Below are positions 50,465 to 59,314 of a stretch of DNA of 64,000 nucleotides, piece after piece. The position numbers and the translations under genes are program-made. Position 1 is the stretch's first letter; each line of letters starts with the position of its first letter. Source of the stretch: Oscillospiraceae bacterium (lineage in GTDB: Bacteria > Bacillota > Clostridia > Oscillospirales > CAG-272); contig SVQK01000044.1 in the NCBI GenBank assembly GCA_015065385.1, positions 1 through 64,000 on the forward strand, read 5' to 3'. The notes below the pieces were generated by a model that was not told the DNA's origin, did no database searches, and saw only the letters and a list, made by a program, of their open reading frames with translations.

Positions 50465-51160
50465 ATGCGCTTCGGTACGGTCGATACCACTTATCTGATT
50501 TTCGTTCTTCCCGCGCTGCTGTTCACGCTGTGGGCGCAGTTCCGGGTCAAGACGACCTTTGCGAAATACCGGGGGCTCCCCTCCGACCGGAATATGACCG
50601 GGGCGGACGCGGCAAGGCTCGTGCTGGAACAGAACGGCGTCACGGGCGTCACGGTCACGCGGATCGCCGGCCAGCTCACGGATCACTACGACCCGAAGGA
50701 GAACGTGATCCGTCTGAGCGAAAGCGTGTACGACGCACGGACGGCGGCAGCGGTCGGCGTAGCGGCGCACGAGGCGGGACACGCGGTTCAGTACGCCGTG
50801 GGGTACGCCCCCATCCGCGCCCGGCAGACGGTGATCCCCGTGACCAAGATCGGGACATACGCCGCGTGGCCCCTCTTTATCGTGGGGATGATCTTCGCGG
50901 CGCGGCCTCTGCAGCTGGCGGGGATCGTTCTGTTCAGCGCGTGCGTGCTCTTTCAGCTGCTGACCCTTCCGGTAGAGATCAACGCGAGCCGAAGGGCGAT
51001 GAACTCCCTCGAGACGGCGGGTCTGTCCGAAGAGGGGCTGAAAGCGGCGAAATCCGTGCTGACCGCCGCCGCTCTGACCTATGTTGCCGCGCTGGCTTCC
51101 GCGATCGCTAACCTTCTGCGCCTCCTCTCGCTGTTCAACTCCGGATCCCGCAGGCGCTGA
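50465..51160 (+). CDS. Membrane zinc metallopeptidase (YugP family, PF04298)
   Basis: A 231-residue membrane protein. It has an N-terminal helix (TTYLIFVLPALLFTLWAQF), then the YugP signature with HEAGHAVQYA at 102-111 (HEXXH zinc site), preceded by DHYDPKENVIRLSESVY, and three more hydrophobic helices to the C-terminus. The family has no firm substrate. AAGGAGG precedes the ATG. Location between fmt and rsmB is frequent in Clostridia. Confidence 0.92.
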   Translation: MRFGTVDTTYLIFVLPALLFTLWAQFRVKTTFAKYRGLPSDRNMTGADAARLVLEQNGVTGVTVTRIAGQLTDHYDPKENVIRLSESVYDARTAAAVGVAAHEAGHAVQYAVGYAPIRARQTVIPVTKIGTYAAWPLFIVGMIFAARPLQLAGIVLFSACVLFQLLTLPVEINASRRAMNSLETAGLSEEGLKAAKSVLTAAALTYVAALASAIANLLRLLSLFNSGSRRR

Positions 51161-51182
51161 GCGGAGAAGGATCGGAGCCGGA

Positions 51183-52514
51183 ATGACGAAACAGGACGCG
51201 GGGCCGCGGGCTCTTGCGCTCCGTTCCCTTGCCGCGCTGGAACGGGACGGACGGTACGCGAATCTGGAAATCGACGCGCGGCTGAAACACGACGGAGCGG
51301 ACCTCTCCCCCGCCGACCGGGGACTGTACACCCGTCTGGTCTACGGCGTGACGGAGCGGAGGATCACCCTCGACTATATCATCGACCGGTGCGCCAGCCG
51401 CCCCGCCGCGGAAATGGACGCCGGAATCCGGGACGCTCTGCGGCTGGGGCTGTATCAGCTCCTGTACATGGAGCGCATTCCCGATCACGCCGCCGTGTCC
51501 GAGACCGTCGATCTGGCCAAGAAGACCGGCCGAGGAGGCGCGGGAATGGTGAACGCGGTGCTCCGGGCCTTTCTGCGCTCTGGAAAGCGGGTGGAATGGC
51601 CGGATCCCGCCGTCGATCCGATCCGCGCGCTCGAGGTGAGACATTCGATCCCCGCCGCGCTGATCCGGGTGTACGGGACCGCGCTGTCCGCTTCCGGCAG
51701 AACGGGAGAGGGAGAGCTTGACGCGCTGCTGTCCGCTCTCAACCGGGAGCCCATGATCGGACTGCGGGTCAACACGCTCCGGCTCACGGCGGAAGAGGCG
51801 GCGGAGGCGGTCGGGGGAGAGCTTTCCCGGATCGCGCCGGATATCGTGAAAATCAGCTCCCTGACCGAAGCCGCGCGGCACGGGATCGAGGAGGGACTCT
51901 GGTTCGTCGAAGACGAGGCGTCTCGGATCGCGGCGAAAGCGGTGGGCGCGGAACCCGGCGAAACGGTCGCGGACACATGCGCCTGCCCCGGAGGGAAGAC
52001 CTTTTCGATGGCGCTGGACATGCAAAACCGCGGGGAAGTCCGGGCGTTCGATCTGCACGCGAACAAGCTCTCCCTCGTGCGGAAGGGAGCAGAGCGGCTG
52101 TGCCTGACCGTCGTGACGGCGGAGGCGAGGGACGCGCGGGATCCGGATCCGAACCTGATCGGCAAAGCGGACCGGGTGCTCTGCGACGCGCCGTGTTCCG
52201 GATTCGGCGTGATTGCCAAGAAGCCCGATCTGCGCTACAAGGATCCCTCGTCGGCGGAGAGACTGCCCGGGATCCAGCGGGAGGTGCTCCGGGGAGCGGC
52301 GGCCTATGTGAGACCGGGCGGGATCCTTGTGTATTCCACCTGTACGCTCAGCCGGGCGGAGAACGAGGATACGGCGGAGGCCTTTCTCGGGGAGCATCCG
52401 GACTTTGCCCTGTGCGAAGACGCGCTTCTCCCGGGCGGAATGCGGGCTTTCTTCCCCCATGTGGACGGAACGGACGGCTTCTTTGCCGCGAAGATGATAA
52501 GGAGAACGGAATGA
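51183..52514 (+). CDS. rsmB: 16S rRNA m5C967 methyltransferase
   Basis: A 443-residue protein: N-terminal NusB-like RNA-binding domain (RALALRSLAALERDGRYANLEIDARL, RLGLYQLLYMERIPDHAAVSETVDLAK) and a C-terminal SAM-dependent Rossmann domain (VADTCACPGGKTFSMAL, CDAPCSGFGVIAKKPDLRYK). Two cysteines of the m5C mechanism are seen in APCSG and STCTLS. The start at 51183 is set by GGAG upstream and lies after the YugP stop. The stop overlaps the rlmN start (ATGA). Confidence 0.94.
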   Translation: MTKQDAGPRALALRSLAALERDGRYANLEIDARLKHDGADLSPADRGLYTRLVYGVTERRITLDYIIDRCASRPAAEMDAGIRDALRLGLYQLLYMERIPDHAAVSETVDLAKKTGRGGAGMVNAVLRAFLRSGKRVEWPDPAVDPIRALEVRHSIPAALIRVYGTALSASGRTGEGELDALLSALNREPMIGLRVNTLRLTAEEAAEAVGGELSRIAPDIVKISSLTEAARHGIEEGLWFVEDEASRIAAKAVGAEPGETVADTCACPGGKTFSMALDMQNRGEVRAFDLHANKLSLVRKGAERLCLTVVTAEARDARDPDPNLIGKADRVLCDAPCSGFGVIAKKPDLRYKDPSSAERLPGIQREVLRGAAAYVRPGGILVYSTCTLSRAENEDTAEAFLGEHPDFALCEDALLPGGMRAFFPHVDGTDGFFAAKMIRRTE

Positions 52515-53626
52515 CGGCAGAAGATGCGGCGGTCGGAACGGTCGCGGAGCGGACGGCGCGCCCCGATTTCATGTCCATGACCCCGGAGGAACTGGAGGCG
52601 TTCGTCGTCTCCCTCGGCGAGAAGCCGTACCGGGCCGGGCAGCTCTTTTCGTGGATGGCAAAGGGCGCGCCCCTCGACGAGATGACGAACCTGTCCGCCC
52701 CCTTCCGGAAGAAGCTCGCGGAGTACGGGGAGTACCGCCTTCCGGTCATCGAGAAAAAGCTGGTCTCCCGGATCGACGGAACGGTCAAATACCTCTTTTC
52801 CCTCGCGGACGGTGAGTGCGTGGAGTCGGTCTTCATGCGGTACGAGCACGGGACCTCCCTCTGCGTGTCCTCTCAGGCGGGGTGCGCGATGGGCTGCAAA
52901 TTCTGCGCCTCCACGCTGAACGGGCGGGTGCGGAATCTGACGGCGTCGGAGATCCTCGGACAGGCTGCCGCGGCGGCGAGGGACACGGGCGAGCGGGTGG
53001 ACGGCATCGTGCTCATGGGGATCGGCGAGCCGCTTGACAACTACGACAACGTGATCCGGTTCCTGCGGCTCGTTTCGGACAGCCGGGGCATGGGGATCGG
53101 GCTGCGGCACATTTCCCTGTCCACCTGCGGTCTTGCCCCCCGGATCCGGGATCTGGCGGGGGAAGGGCTGCCCGTGACGCTGTCGGTTTCCCTGCACGCG
53201 CCGGACGACGAGACGAGATCCGCCCTCATGCCCGTGAACCGTCGGTACAACGTGGCCGAACTGCTCTCGGCCTGCCGGTTTTATTTCGAGAAGACGGGCC
53301 GGAGGGTGTCCTTCGAATATACTCTGATCGCCGGGCGGAACGACAGCAGGGAAGACGCCGGACGTCTCGCCGCGGTTTTGAAGGATGGGATGCGCTGTCC
53401 CTGTCATGTGAACCTGATCCTGCTCAACGAGGTGGCGGAGACCGGGCTTTCGACCCCGGACCGGCGGCGCGCGGAGGAGTTTCGGCGGGAGCTGGAAAAG
53501 CGCGGCATAAACGCGACGATCCGCCGCAGACTCGGTTCCGACATCAACGCCTCCTGCGGTCAGCTGCGCCTTCAGAAGCTCGCGGAGAAGGATGCCGGAG
53601 GGGTTTCGGAACGGCCGGTGTGCTGA
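52511..53626 (+). CDS. rlmN: 23S rRNA/tRNA adenine C2-methyltransferase RlmN
   Basis: A 371-residue radical-SAM enzyme making m2A2503 in 23S rRNA (and m2A37 in tRNA). The cluster-binding CxxxCxxC is CAMGCKFC at about C125, C129 and C132; the second catalytic Cys lies in the C-terminal SDINASCGQLR. Also seen are GIGEPLDNYDNVIRFLRLV and LSVSLHAPDDETRSALMPVN. It is translationally coupled to rsmB. The last gene before a 231-bp intergenic region. Confidence 0.96.
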   Translation: MTAEDAAVGTVAERTARPDFMSMTPEELEAFVVSLGEKPYRAGQLFSWMAKGAPLDEMTNLSAPFRKKLAEYGEYRLPVIEKKLVSRIDGTVKYLFSLADGECVESVFMRYEHGTSLCVSSQAGCAMGCKFCASTLNGRVRNLTASEILGQAAAAARDTGERVDGIVLMGIGEPLDNYDNVIRFLRLVSDSRGMGIGLRHISLSTCGLAPRIRDLAGEGLPVTLSVSLHAPDDETRSALMPVNRRYNVAELLSACRFYFEKTGRRVSFEYTLIAGRNDSREDAGRLAAVLKDGMRCPCHVNLILLNEVAETGLSTPDRRRAEEFRRELEKRGINATIRRRLGSDINASCGQLRLQKLAEKDAGGVSERPVC

Positions 53627-53749
53627 TTGTACAATAGAAGCGCGTAAAAACGCCCCGAATTTATCCGATTTGGAAAACTTCCGGATCGAATTGACAGGTT
53701 GTTGCATGATAATTCAAAAAAATTGAAAGAACTATTTATATCTTTGCCG

Positions 53750-53812
53750 TATAATAGAAACAGTACCCCTATGCCCGCAGGCGGAAGTCTGTCCGGACCT
53801 CGGGGGTACAGG
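53750..53812 (+). promoter_or_regulatory. -10 box and structured 5' leader of prpC-prkC
   Basis: TATAAT (53750-53755) follows an AT-rich stretch; the nearest -35-like TTGAAA is 21 nt upstream, longer than usual. Just after it the transcript would begin with a hairpin closed by GTACCCC...GGGGTAC, enclosing CCCGCAGGCGG and GTCCGGAC elements. I do not recognise it as a named riboswitch. It lies 45 nt before the ATG of prpC. Confidence 0.45.
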
Positions 53813-53857
53813 ATACGCCGTCAACAGACAAACTGATGCTGAACCAGGAGTGATCAC

Positions 53858-54619
53858 ATGTTGTTCTACGGAAAAACCGATGTCGGCAGAAGACGCGCCG
53901 TGAATCAGGACAATTTTATCATCCGTAAATACGCGGGGGACGTGCTTTTTGCGGTCGTCTGCGACGGAATGGGCGGCGCGAACGGGGGAGACACTGCATC
54001 CGCCGTTGCTGTTGAGGTGTTCCGCGAGCAGCTGGACAGAAGCGAGAGAGAGCATCCGTCCTTCTTCGGACTATCCGGCGACGATATTCTCGATATCCTG
54101 TCCGTGGGCGTGACGGAAGCGAACCGCGAGGTGTTCCGCATGGCGAACGGCGACCCCGCCCTGACTGGCATGGGGACCACGCTCGTGGGATGCGTCGTGG
54201 AGGGAGACCGGGTCTACGCCGTGAACGTGGGCGACTCCCGGATGTACGCGGTGAAGGGCGGGGAGATCGAGCAGGTTTCCCACGACCACTCTCTCGTGCA
54301 GTATCTGGTGGACTGCGGACGGATGACGCCCGAGGAGGCGAAGGTCTCCACCATGAAGAACCGGATCACCCGGGCGGTGGGGACGGAAAGAACCGTCGGC
54401 GCGGATTTCTTCGACCTGACCGTTGAGATCGGGGACAGGCTGATCCTCTGTTCCGACGGGCTCACCAACCATGTGGAGCCGGAGGAGATCCGGGATATCA
54501 CCGCGGGCGTCTCGCCCCACGATCCCGCGTCGATCCAGCAGGCCGCGGAAAATCTGATCGCCTTGGCGAACGAGCGGGGCGGCACCGACAACATTACGGC
54601 TGTCATTCTGGCGGTCTGA
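53858..54619 (+). CDS. prpC: PP2C-type Ser/Thr protein phosphatase
   Basis: A 253-residue phosphatase with metal-binding motifs VNQDNFI, VVCDGMGGANGGD, GTTLVGCVVEGDRVYAVNVGDSRMY, LCSDGLTNHVEPEEI and GGTDNITAVIL. It should reverse phosphorylation by the kinase encoded 13 bp downstream. AGGAG lies 8 nt before the ATG. Confidence 0.96.
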   Translation: MLFYGKTDVGRRRAVNQDNFIIRKYAGDVLFAVVCDGMGGANGGDTASAVAVEVFREQLDRSEREHPSFFGLSGDDILDILSVGVTEANREVFRMANGDPALTGMGTTLVGCVVEGDRVYAVNVGDSRMYAVKGGEIEQVSHDHSLVQYLVDCGRMTPEEAKVSTMKNRITRAVGTERTVGADFFDLTVEIGDRLILCSDGLTNHVEPEEIRDITAGVSPHDPASIQQAAENLIALANERGGTDNITAVILAV

Positions 54620-54632
54620 GGGGAGACTGCCT

Positions 54633-56906
54633 ATGGAATTATACGAAAAATATGTCGGACTGGTGTTCGACAACCGCTACCGGATCGAAAAGGTCATCGG
54701 GATCGGCGGCATGGCCATCGTGTTCAAGGCGACGGATCTGCTCATGCGCCGGACGGTGGCCGTCAAGATCCTGAAAGACGAGGTGGCGGCCGACGAACAG
54801 TCCGTGAAGCGGTTCACCAACGAATCGCGCGCCGTCGCCATGCTCTCCCACCCGAACATCGTCAACATCTACGATGTGTCCGTGCGGGAGAACATCAAAT
54901 ATATCGTCATGGAGTTCGTGGAGGGCATCACCCTCAAGAGCTACATGCAGCACCGGGAGGTTCTGAACCTCCGCGAGATCATCAGCTACACCACCCAGAT
55001 TCTCCGCGCCCTCGACCACGCCCACAAGAAGGGGATCGTTCACCGGGACATCAAGCCCCAGAACATCATGCTCCTGAAAAACGGCGTCATCAAGGTCATG
55101 GACTTCGGCATCGCCAAGCTGCCGAACGCGGAGACCGTCACCATGACCGACAAGGCGATCGGCACGGTGTATTATATCAGTCCGGAGCAGGTGTCCGGCG
55201 CGAAGATCGACAGCAGGAGCGACCTCTACTCCCTCGGCGTGCTGATGTACGAAATGGCGACGGGCCAGCTCCCCTTCACGGCGGAGACCCCGGTTTCGGT
55301 CGCCCTGATGCAGGTGAACGACGAGCCCGCCCCGCCCCGCTCCCTCAATCCCCATATTCCGCAGGGACTGGAGCAGATCATCCTGCGGGCGATGGAGAAG
55401 GATCCCGAGGAGCGGTACCAAAGCGCGGAGGACATGCTCGGGCATCTTTTGAAGCTCCGCGAGAACCCGAAGATCGTCTTCCGGGACAACAAGGCGAAAA
55501 AGCAGAAGCAGAAGACCCAGACCGTCGTGAAAAAGACCCGGCACTCCAGCAAATCCATGTTCCCGATCATCATGGGCGTGACGCTGGCGTTCCTGATCAC
55601 GGCGGGCGTGGCGGCCTATTATATTATCTCGAGTCTTCTTCTGAACAGCCCCATGAACAACTACCAGTCCGTCACGGTCTACGATCTGGTCTGGGCGGAG
55701 TACAACGACGATCTGATCGGATGGTTCAACGCTTCCCAGTATTTCACGTCGAAGGTGACGTACGCCTACGACGACAAGGTGCCGAAGGGCTATATCATCG
55801 ATCAGGATCCCGTGGCGGGAGAGGTCCGGAAGGTGCTCCCCGACAAGCAGAAATGCGAGATCAGTCTTACGGTGAGCCTCGGCGAGAGGACCATCGTGCT
55901 GGCCGATTACGCGGTCCGGGACTACCGGCTGGTCGAAAACGAGCTGCGCAAGCTGGGACTCCGGGTCAAAACGGAGAACGTCGAAAACTCCGTCTACGAG
56001 ATCGGCTATGTGGTCCGGACGGATCCGGAAGCCGGAACGGTGCTCAGACCGAGCGACACCGTCACCATCTTCGTCAGCCACGGCAGCGAATCCGCGAAGA
56101 CCGTGGTCCCCGATTTCGTCGGAAAGAACGAGGCGGAGGCCTATGTGCTCGCCCTCGACAGCAGGATTACTGTCGGCCACGTCACCTATGAAAAGTCGTG
56201 GAGCGCGGTGGGAACCGTTCTGAAGCAGACCGTGGAAGCGTGGAGTCAGGTTCCCGAATACGAGACGGTGGACATGGTGGTCTCCGGCGGCGCGTACTAT
56301 ACCGGGGACGGAGAGCGCATCCCGGTGGCGGACGACTACACCTGGAGCATCGACAAGCTGATCGTGGACGACAGCACAACCTCCGGAGGCGACTGGTGGT
56401 CCCCCGGAACGGACAGCATCTCCGGCACGGGTCAGACCTCTTCCGGGACCGGCACGGGTACTGACACGGGAACGGGAACCGGGACGGACGCGGCGAATTC
56501 CGGATCGACGGATGCCGGCACGGCGGATGCTTCCGGAACGGAGCACACGGACAGCGGAGCGGGCTGGGAGCTCGATCTCGGCGGAGACTCTTCCTCCGAC
56601 GCCTCGTCCGCGTCTGACGGCGGATGGAACGCGGGAGAGTGGTCCCAGAACGAGGGCGGCTCGACCTCCGGCGACTGGTCTTCCGGCGACGGATCCGCAA
56701 ACGAGTGGTCCTCGAATGACTGGACTTCCGATTCCGGATCGGACGGCGGATGGACTCAGGATACGCAGGACAGCGGTTCGACGGATGACTGGAACACCGG
56801 CGGCTGGACCTCGGACGGCGAAGACAGCTCCTCCGACGACTGGTACAGCGACTGGAATTCCGGCGACGGAGACGGCTGGATCTTCGTGGGAGAAGGCGGC
56901 AACTGA
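54633..56906 (+). CDS. prkC: PASTA-domain Ser/Thr protein kinase with long Trp/Ser/Asp/Gly tail
   Basis: A 757-residue membrane kinase. The kinase domain (1-275) has IGIGGMAIVFKA (P-loop), K45, HRDIKPQN with catalytic D139, and DFG at 157-159. A basic juxtamembrane stretch (KAKKQKQKTQ) leads to one helix (~310-335), then three PASTA repeats (~345-555) that normally sense muropeptides. The last ~190 residues outside the cell are low-complexity with many Trp next to Asp, Glu, Ser or Gly (NEWSSNDWTSDSGSDGGW), which is unusual. It pairs with prpC and precedes rsgA, which in Bacillus is a substrate; here repeat A separates them. Confidence 0.95.
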   Translation: MELYEKYVGLVFDNRYRIEKVIGIGGMAIVFKATDLLMRRTVAVKILKDEVAADEQSVKRFTNESRAVAMLSHPNIVNIYDVSVRENIKYIVMEFVEGITLKSYMQHREVLNLREIISYTTQILRALDHAHKKGIVHRDIKPQNIMLLKNGVIKVMDFGIAKLPNAETVTMTDKAIGTVYYISPEQVSGAKIDSRSDLYSLGVLMYEMATGQLPFTAETPVSVALMQVNDEPAPPRSLNPHIPQGLEQIILRAMEKDPEERYQSAEDMLGHLLKLRENPKIVFRDNKAKKQKQKTQTVVKKTRHSSKSMFPIIMGVTLAFLITAGVAAYYIISSLLLNSPMNNYQSVTVYDLVWAEYNDDLIGWFNASQYFTSKVTYAYDDKVPKGYIIDQDPVAGEVRKVLPDKQKCEISLTVSLGERTIVLADYAVRDYRLVENELRKLGLRVKTENVENSVYEIGYVVRTDPEAGTVLRPSDTVTIFVSHGSESAKTVVPDFVGKNEAEAYVLALDSRITVGHVTYEKSWSAVGTVLKQTVEAWSQVPEYETVDMVVSGGAYYTGDGERIPVADDYTWSIDKLIVDDSTTSGGDWWSPGTDSISGTGQTSSGTGTGTDTGTGTGTDAANSGSTDAGTADASGTEHTDSGAGWELDLGGDSSSDASSASDGGWNAGEWSQNEGGSTSGDWSSGDGSANEWSSNDWTSDSGSDGGWTQDTQDSGSTDDWNTGGWTSDGEDSSSDDWYSDWNSGDGDGWIFVGEGGN

Positions 56907-56939
56907 GCCGTCATGCCGCCCATGGCAAACAGAATCACG

Positions 56940-56975
56940 GCGCCGCGGCGGACAAACCTGCGGCGCTTTCCTCAT
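56940..56975 (+). terminator. Terminator after prkC
   Basis: GCGCCGC-N13-GCGGCGC followed by TTTCCTCATTTT. A 22-nt motif, TTTATTACTGAGACAGCAAACT, just beyond recurs in diverged form after the terminator at 60973-61030. Confidence 0.65.
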
Positions 56976-57117
56976 TTTGGACAGGAAGGCTTTATTACTG
57001 AGACAGCAAACTGGGATGTGTTCACACAACTGACCGAAAAGAATTCAAGACCAGAGCTGAACCGATCTGTTGCAGCGCAAAGGGGAATGATATCTACCGT
57101 TCTCAGATTACTCCTTT

Positions 57118-57413
57118 TATGCGCGTTTCGATCGCTGTTTGCGGCGCGTCAGCATAGCAAACCGATGAATTACGGCGTAGACGGAATTCATCGCATGTTT
57201 CAGCTGAAGTAACATAGTCCGCGCGAGGACAATGCGCTAAACAGTCGGGTTTGGTTGAAGGAACGAGCTGTACTGTTATGCCATATGGCCAAGGAAACCC
57301 CCGCACGGGGGGAAACCTGCGGCCAGAGCTGGTGTCCCCCCGTGCCTCCCGCCCTGAGCAGGGCATTTTTCCAGAAACGCGCAGCGTTTCGTTTTTCATA
57401 GTAATAGTATTAG
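57118..57413 (-). repeat. Dispersed structured repeat A, copy 2 (inverted)
   Basis: Reverse-complement copy of the element at 9875-10174. It keeps GAAACGC-N3-GCGTTTC, a second stem now GCCCTG-CT-CAGGGC, a third stem GCACGGGGGG/CCCCCCGTGC with the same GCTCTGGCCG loop, and CGATGAATT-N13-AATTCATCG. It also shares CCTTGGCCATATGGCATAA and CCTCGCGCGGACT. It fills the gap between the prkC terminator region and rsgA. The rest of 56907-57430 holds no other gene that I can support. Confidence 0.85.
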
Positions 57414-57430
57414 ACCGGAGAAAGAACAAG

Positions 57431-58558
57431 ATGGACGAACCGAAGGAGAAAATCAGGGGGATCGTGACCCGCGGCGTGGGCGGGCTGTACGGCGTGCGGA
57501 CCGCGGAGGATCCGGACACGGAGATCCTGTGCCGGGCGCGGGGGATCCTCCGGCAGAAAAAGACCTCCCCGACCGTGGGAGACGACGTCTGGATCGAGCT
57601 GTCCGACGCGAGGGATCCCGGAGAAGAGGCGGCTGAGGAGCCGGAGGAATCCGGAAAGAAGACTCCCGCCGGGGGACACGCCGGACCTGCGAACCGCCGA
57701 TCCCGGAAACCGATCCGCGGAAAGAGCGCGATCGAGCGGGGAGAGGCGGATTTTGACCGGGGCGTGGACGTGGACTGGGTGATCGACGCGGTGGACGAGA
57801 GGCGCAGTCTCATGATCCGCCCTCCCGTCGCCAACCTCGACTACCTCTTCGCGGTGATTCCCTGCGCGTCACCGGAGCCGGACCTTCTGACCGCGGACAA
57901 GCTGACCGTCATCGCCGAAAACTACGGGATCGAATGCGTGATCGCGGTGAACAAGGCGGATCTCGATCCGGGCCGCGCCGAGGAAATTCGCCGGATCTAC
58001 GGGACGGCGGGACTGCGCGTCTTTCCGCTGTCCGCCGCGTCCGGAGAGGGCGTGGACGAGCTGCGGGCGTATCTCTGCGAGATCAGCCGGTCCCGGTCCG
58101 ACGGGCGGCATGTGAGCGGAGCCTTCGCGGGGGTGTCCGGCGCGGGAAAGTCCACCCTCATGACCGCGCTCTTCCCCGATCTGAAGCTGGCGACGGGGAG
58201 CGTGAGCCGCAAGATCGAGCGCGGACGCCACACCACCCGCCATGTGGAGCTGTTTCCGATCCGCATGGAGACGGGCGGCATATTCTGGCTGGCCGACACG
58301 CCGGGATTCTCCATGCTGGACTTCACCCGCTTCGACTTTTTCCCCTATGACGAGCTGGCGTCCTCCTTCCGGGAATTCGACGACTGCCTCGGGAAATGCC
58401 GCTATACCAAATGTACCCATCTGCGCGAGGAAGGATGCGCCGTGCTCGAAAAACTGCGTGCCGGCGGGATCGCCCCGAGCCGCCACGACAGCTATGTGCG
58501 GATCTGGGAGGAACAGAGGAAGGTGCCGGAATGGAAGAGAAAACAGAACGCGGAATGA
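57431..58558 (+). CDS. rsgA: Ribosome small subunit-dependent GTPase A
   Basis: A 375-residue circularly permuted GTPase for 30S maturation. It has an N-terminal OB domain (IRGIVTRGVGGLYGVR), G4 AVNKADL, G1 GVSGAGKSTLM, G3 ADTPGFSML, and a C-terminal zinc site (CLGKCRYTKCTHLREEGC). The OB domain carries a ~50-residue acidic/basic insertion (DPGEEAAEEPEESGKKTPAG onward). The ATG at 57431 is used; the track ORF start falls inside repeat A. rpe, often next, is missing and thiN follows directly. Confidence 0.95.
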   Translation: MDEPKEKIRGIVTRGVGGLYGVRTAEDPDTEILCRARGILRQKKTSPTVGDDVWIELSDARDPGEEAAEEPEESGKKTPAGGHAGPANRRSRKPIRGKSAIERGEADFDRGVDVDWVIDAVDERRSLMIRPPVANLDYLFAVIPCASPEPDLLTADKLTVIAENYGIECVIAVNKADLDPGRAEEIRRIYGTAGLRVFPLSAASGEGVDELRAYLCEISRSRSDGRHVSGAFAGVSGAGKSTLMTALFPDLKLATGSVSRKIERGRHTTRHVELFPIRMETGGIFWLADTPGFSMLDFTRFDFFPYDELASSFREFDDCLGKCRYTKCTHLREEGCAVLEKLRAGGIAPSRHDSYVRIWEEQRKVPEWKRKQNAE

Positions 58559-59241
58559 ACGGGCATCCTGACCATGCTGTGATCGTCGCGGGCGGCTTCT
58601 GCGATACGGAAGCTATCGGCGCGGATCCGGGCATGAAGGCTCTTTTCGGGAGCGCGTTCGTGATCGCGGCGGACAGCGGACTGACGGCGGCGGAACGGAT
58701 GGGCCTCGAGCCGGATCTGATCGTCGGGGACTTCGATTCCTACACGGGTGAGCTGCCCGAGGGACCCGGCGCGCCAGAGATCGTGCGGGTTCCGGCGGAA
58801 AAGGACGTGACCGACACGGTGCTGGCCTGCGAGATCGCCATGGAGCGCGGATACCGGCGTCTGACGATCCTCGGCGGAACGGGAGGCCGCGCGGATCATT
58901 CGCTCTCGAACATCCTTTACCTCTATGCCTTGAAAAACAAAGGGATCGACGCCTCGCTCACCGACGGGCGGAACGAATTCCGGGTTCTGCGGGACGAGAC
59001 GGTCCGGATCCCGAAATCGGACTCGGCGGAGGGCGGGGAATGGTATTTCTCCCTGTTCGCTCTCGGGTTTGCGGCGGGCGAGAGATGCGCCGTCCGAGCT
59101 TTGGGGTGCAAATATCCCCTGCCGAATCCGACGCCGCTCGACTGGTCCAATCCCTCCTACGCCGTATCGAACGAAGTGACCGCGGACTGCGCCGTCGTTT
59201 CCGCCGAAGGGACGGTCCTTCTGGTGAGAAGCAGAAAATAG
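58531..59241 (+). CDS. thiN: Thiamine pyrophosphokinase
   Basis: A 236-residue enzyme that transfers pyrophosphate from ATP to thiamine. Motifs: FVIAADSGLTAAERMGLEPDLIVGDFDSYTG, VPAEKDVTDTVLACEIAMERGY, LTILGGTGGRADHSLSNILYL and a C-terminal TPLDWSNPSYAVSNEVTADCAVV. The start at 58531 has AGGAAGG upstream and overlaps rsgA; an ATG at 58555 (ATGA overlap with the rsgA stop) is the alternative. This position, before spoVM, is the standard one. Confidence 0.93.
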   Translation: MEEKTERGMNGHPDHAVIVAGGFCDTEAIGADPGMKALFGSAFVIAADSGLTAAERMGLEPDLIVGDFDSYTGELPEGPGAPEIVRVPAEKDVTDTVLACEIAMERGYRRLTILGGTGGRADHSLSNILYLYALKNKGIDASLTDGRNEFRVLRDETVRIPKSDSAEGGEWYFSLFALGFAAGERCAVRALGCKYPLPNPTPLDWSNPSYAVSNEVTADCAVVSAEGTVLLVRSRK

Positions 59242-59314
59242 AAGTCCTTCCGTCACCTCCGTGCGGACGCGGGCATATACTGGCGTGAACGTCCGCGAAA
59301 AGGGGGAGGTTTAT

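Noticed and set aside
57251-57430. N-terminal extension of rsgA given by the ORF track
   Set aside because: It is translated from repeat A; the conserved protein starts at the ATG at 57431.
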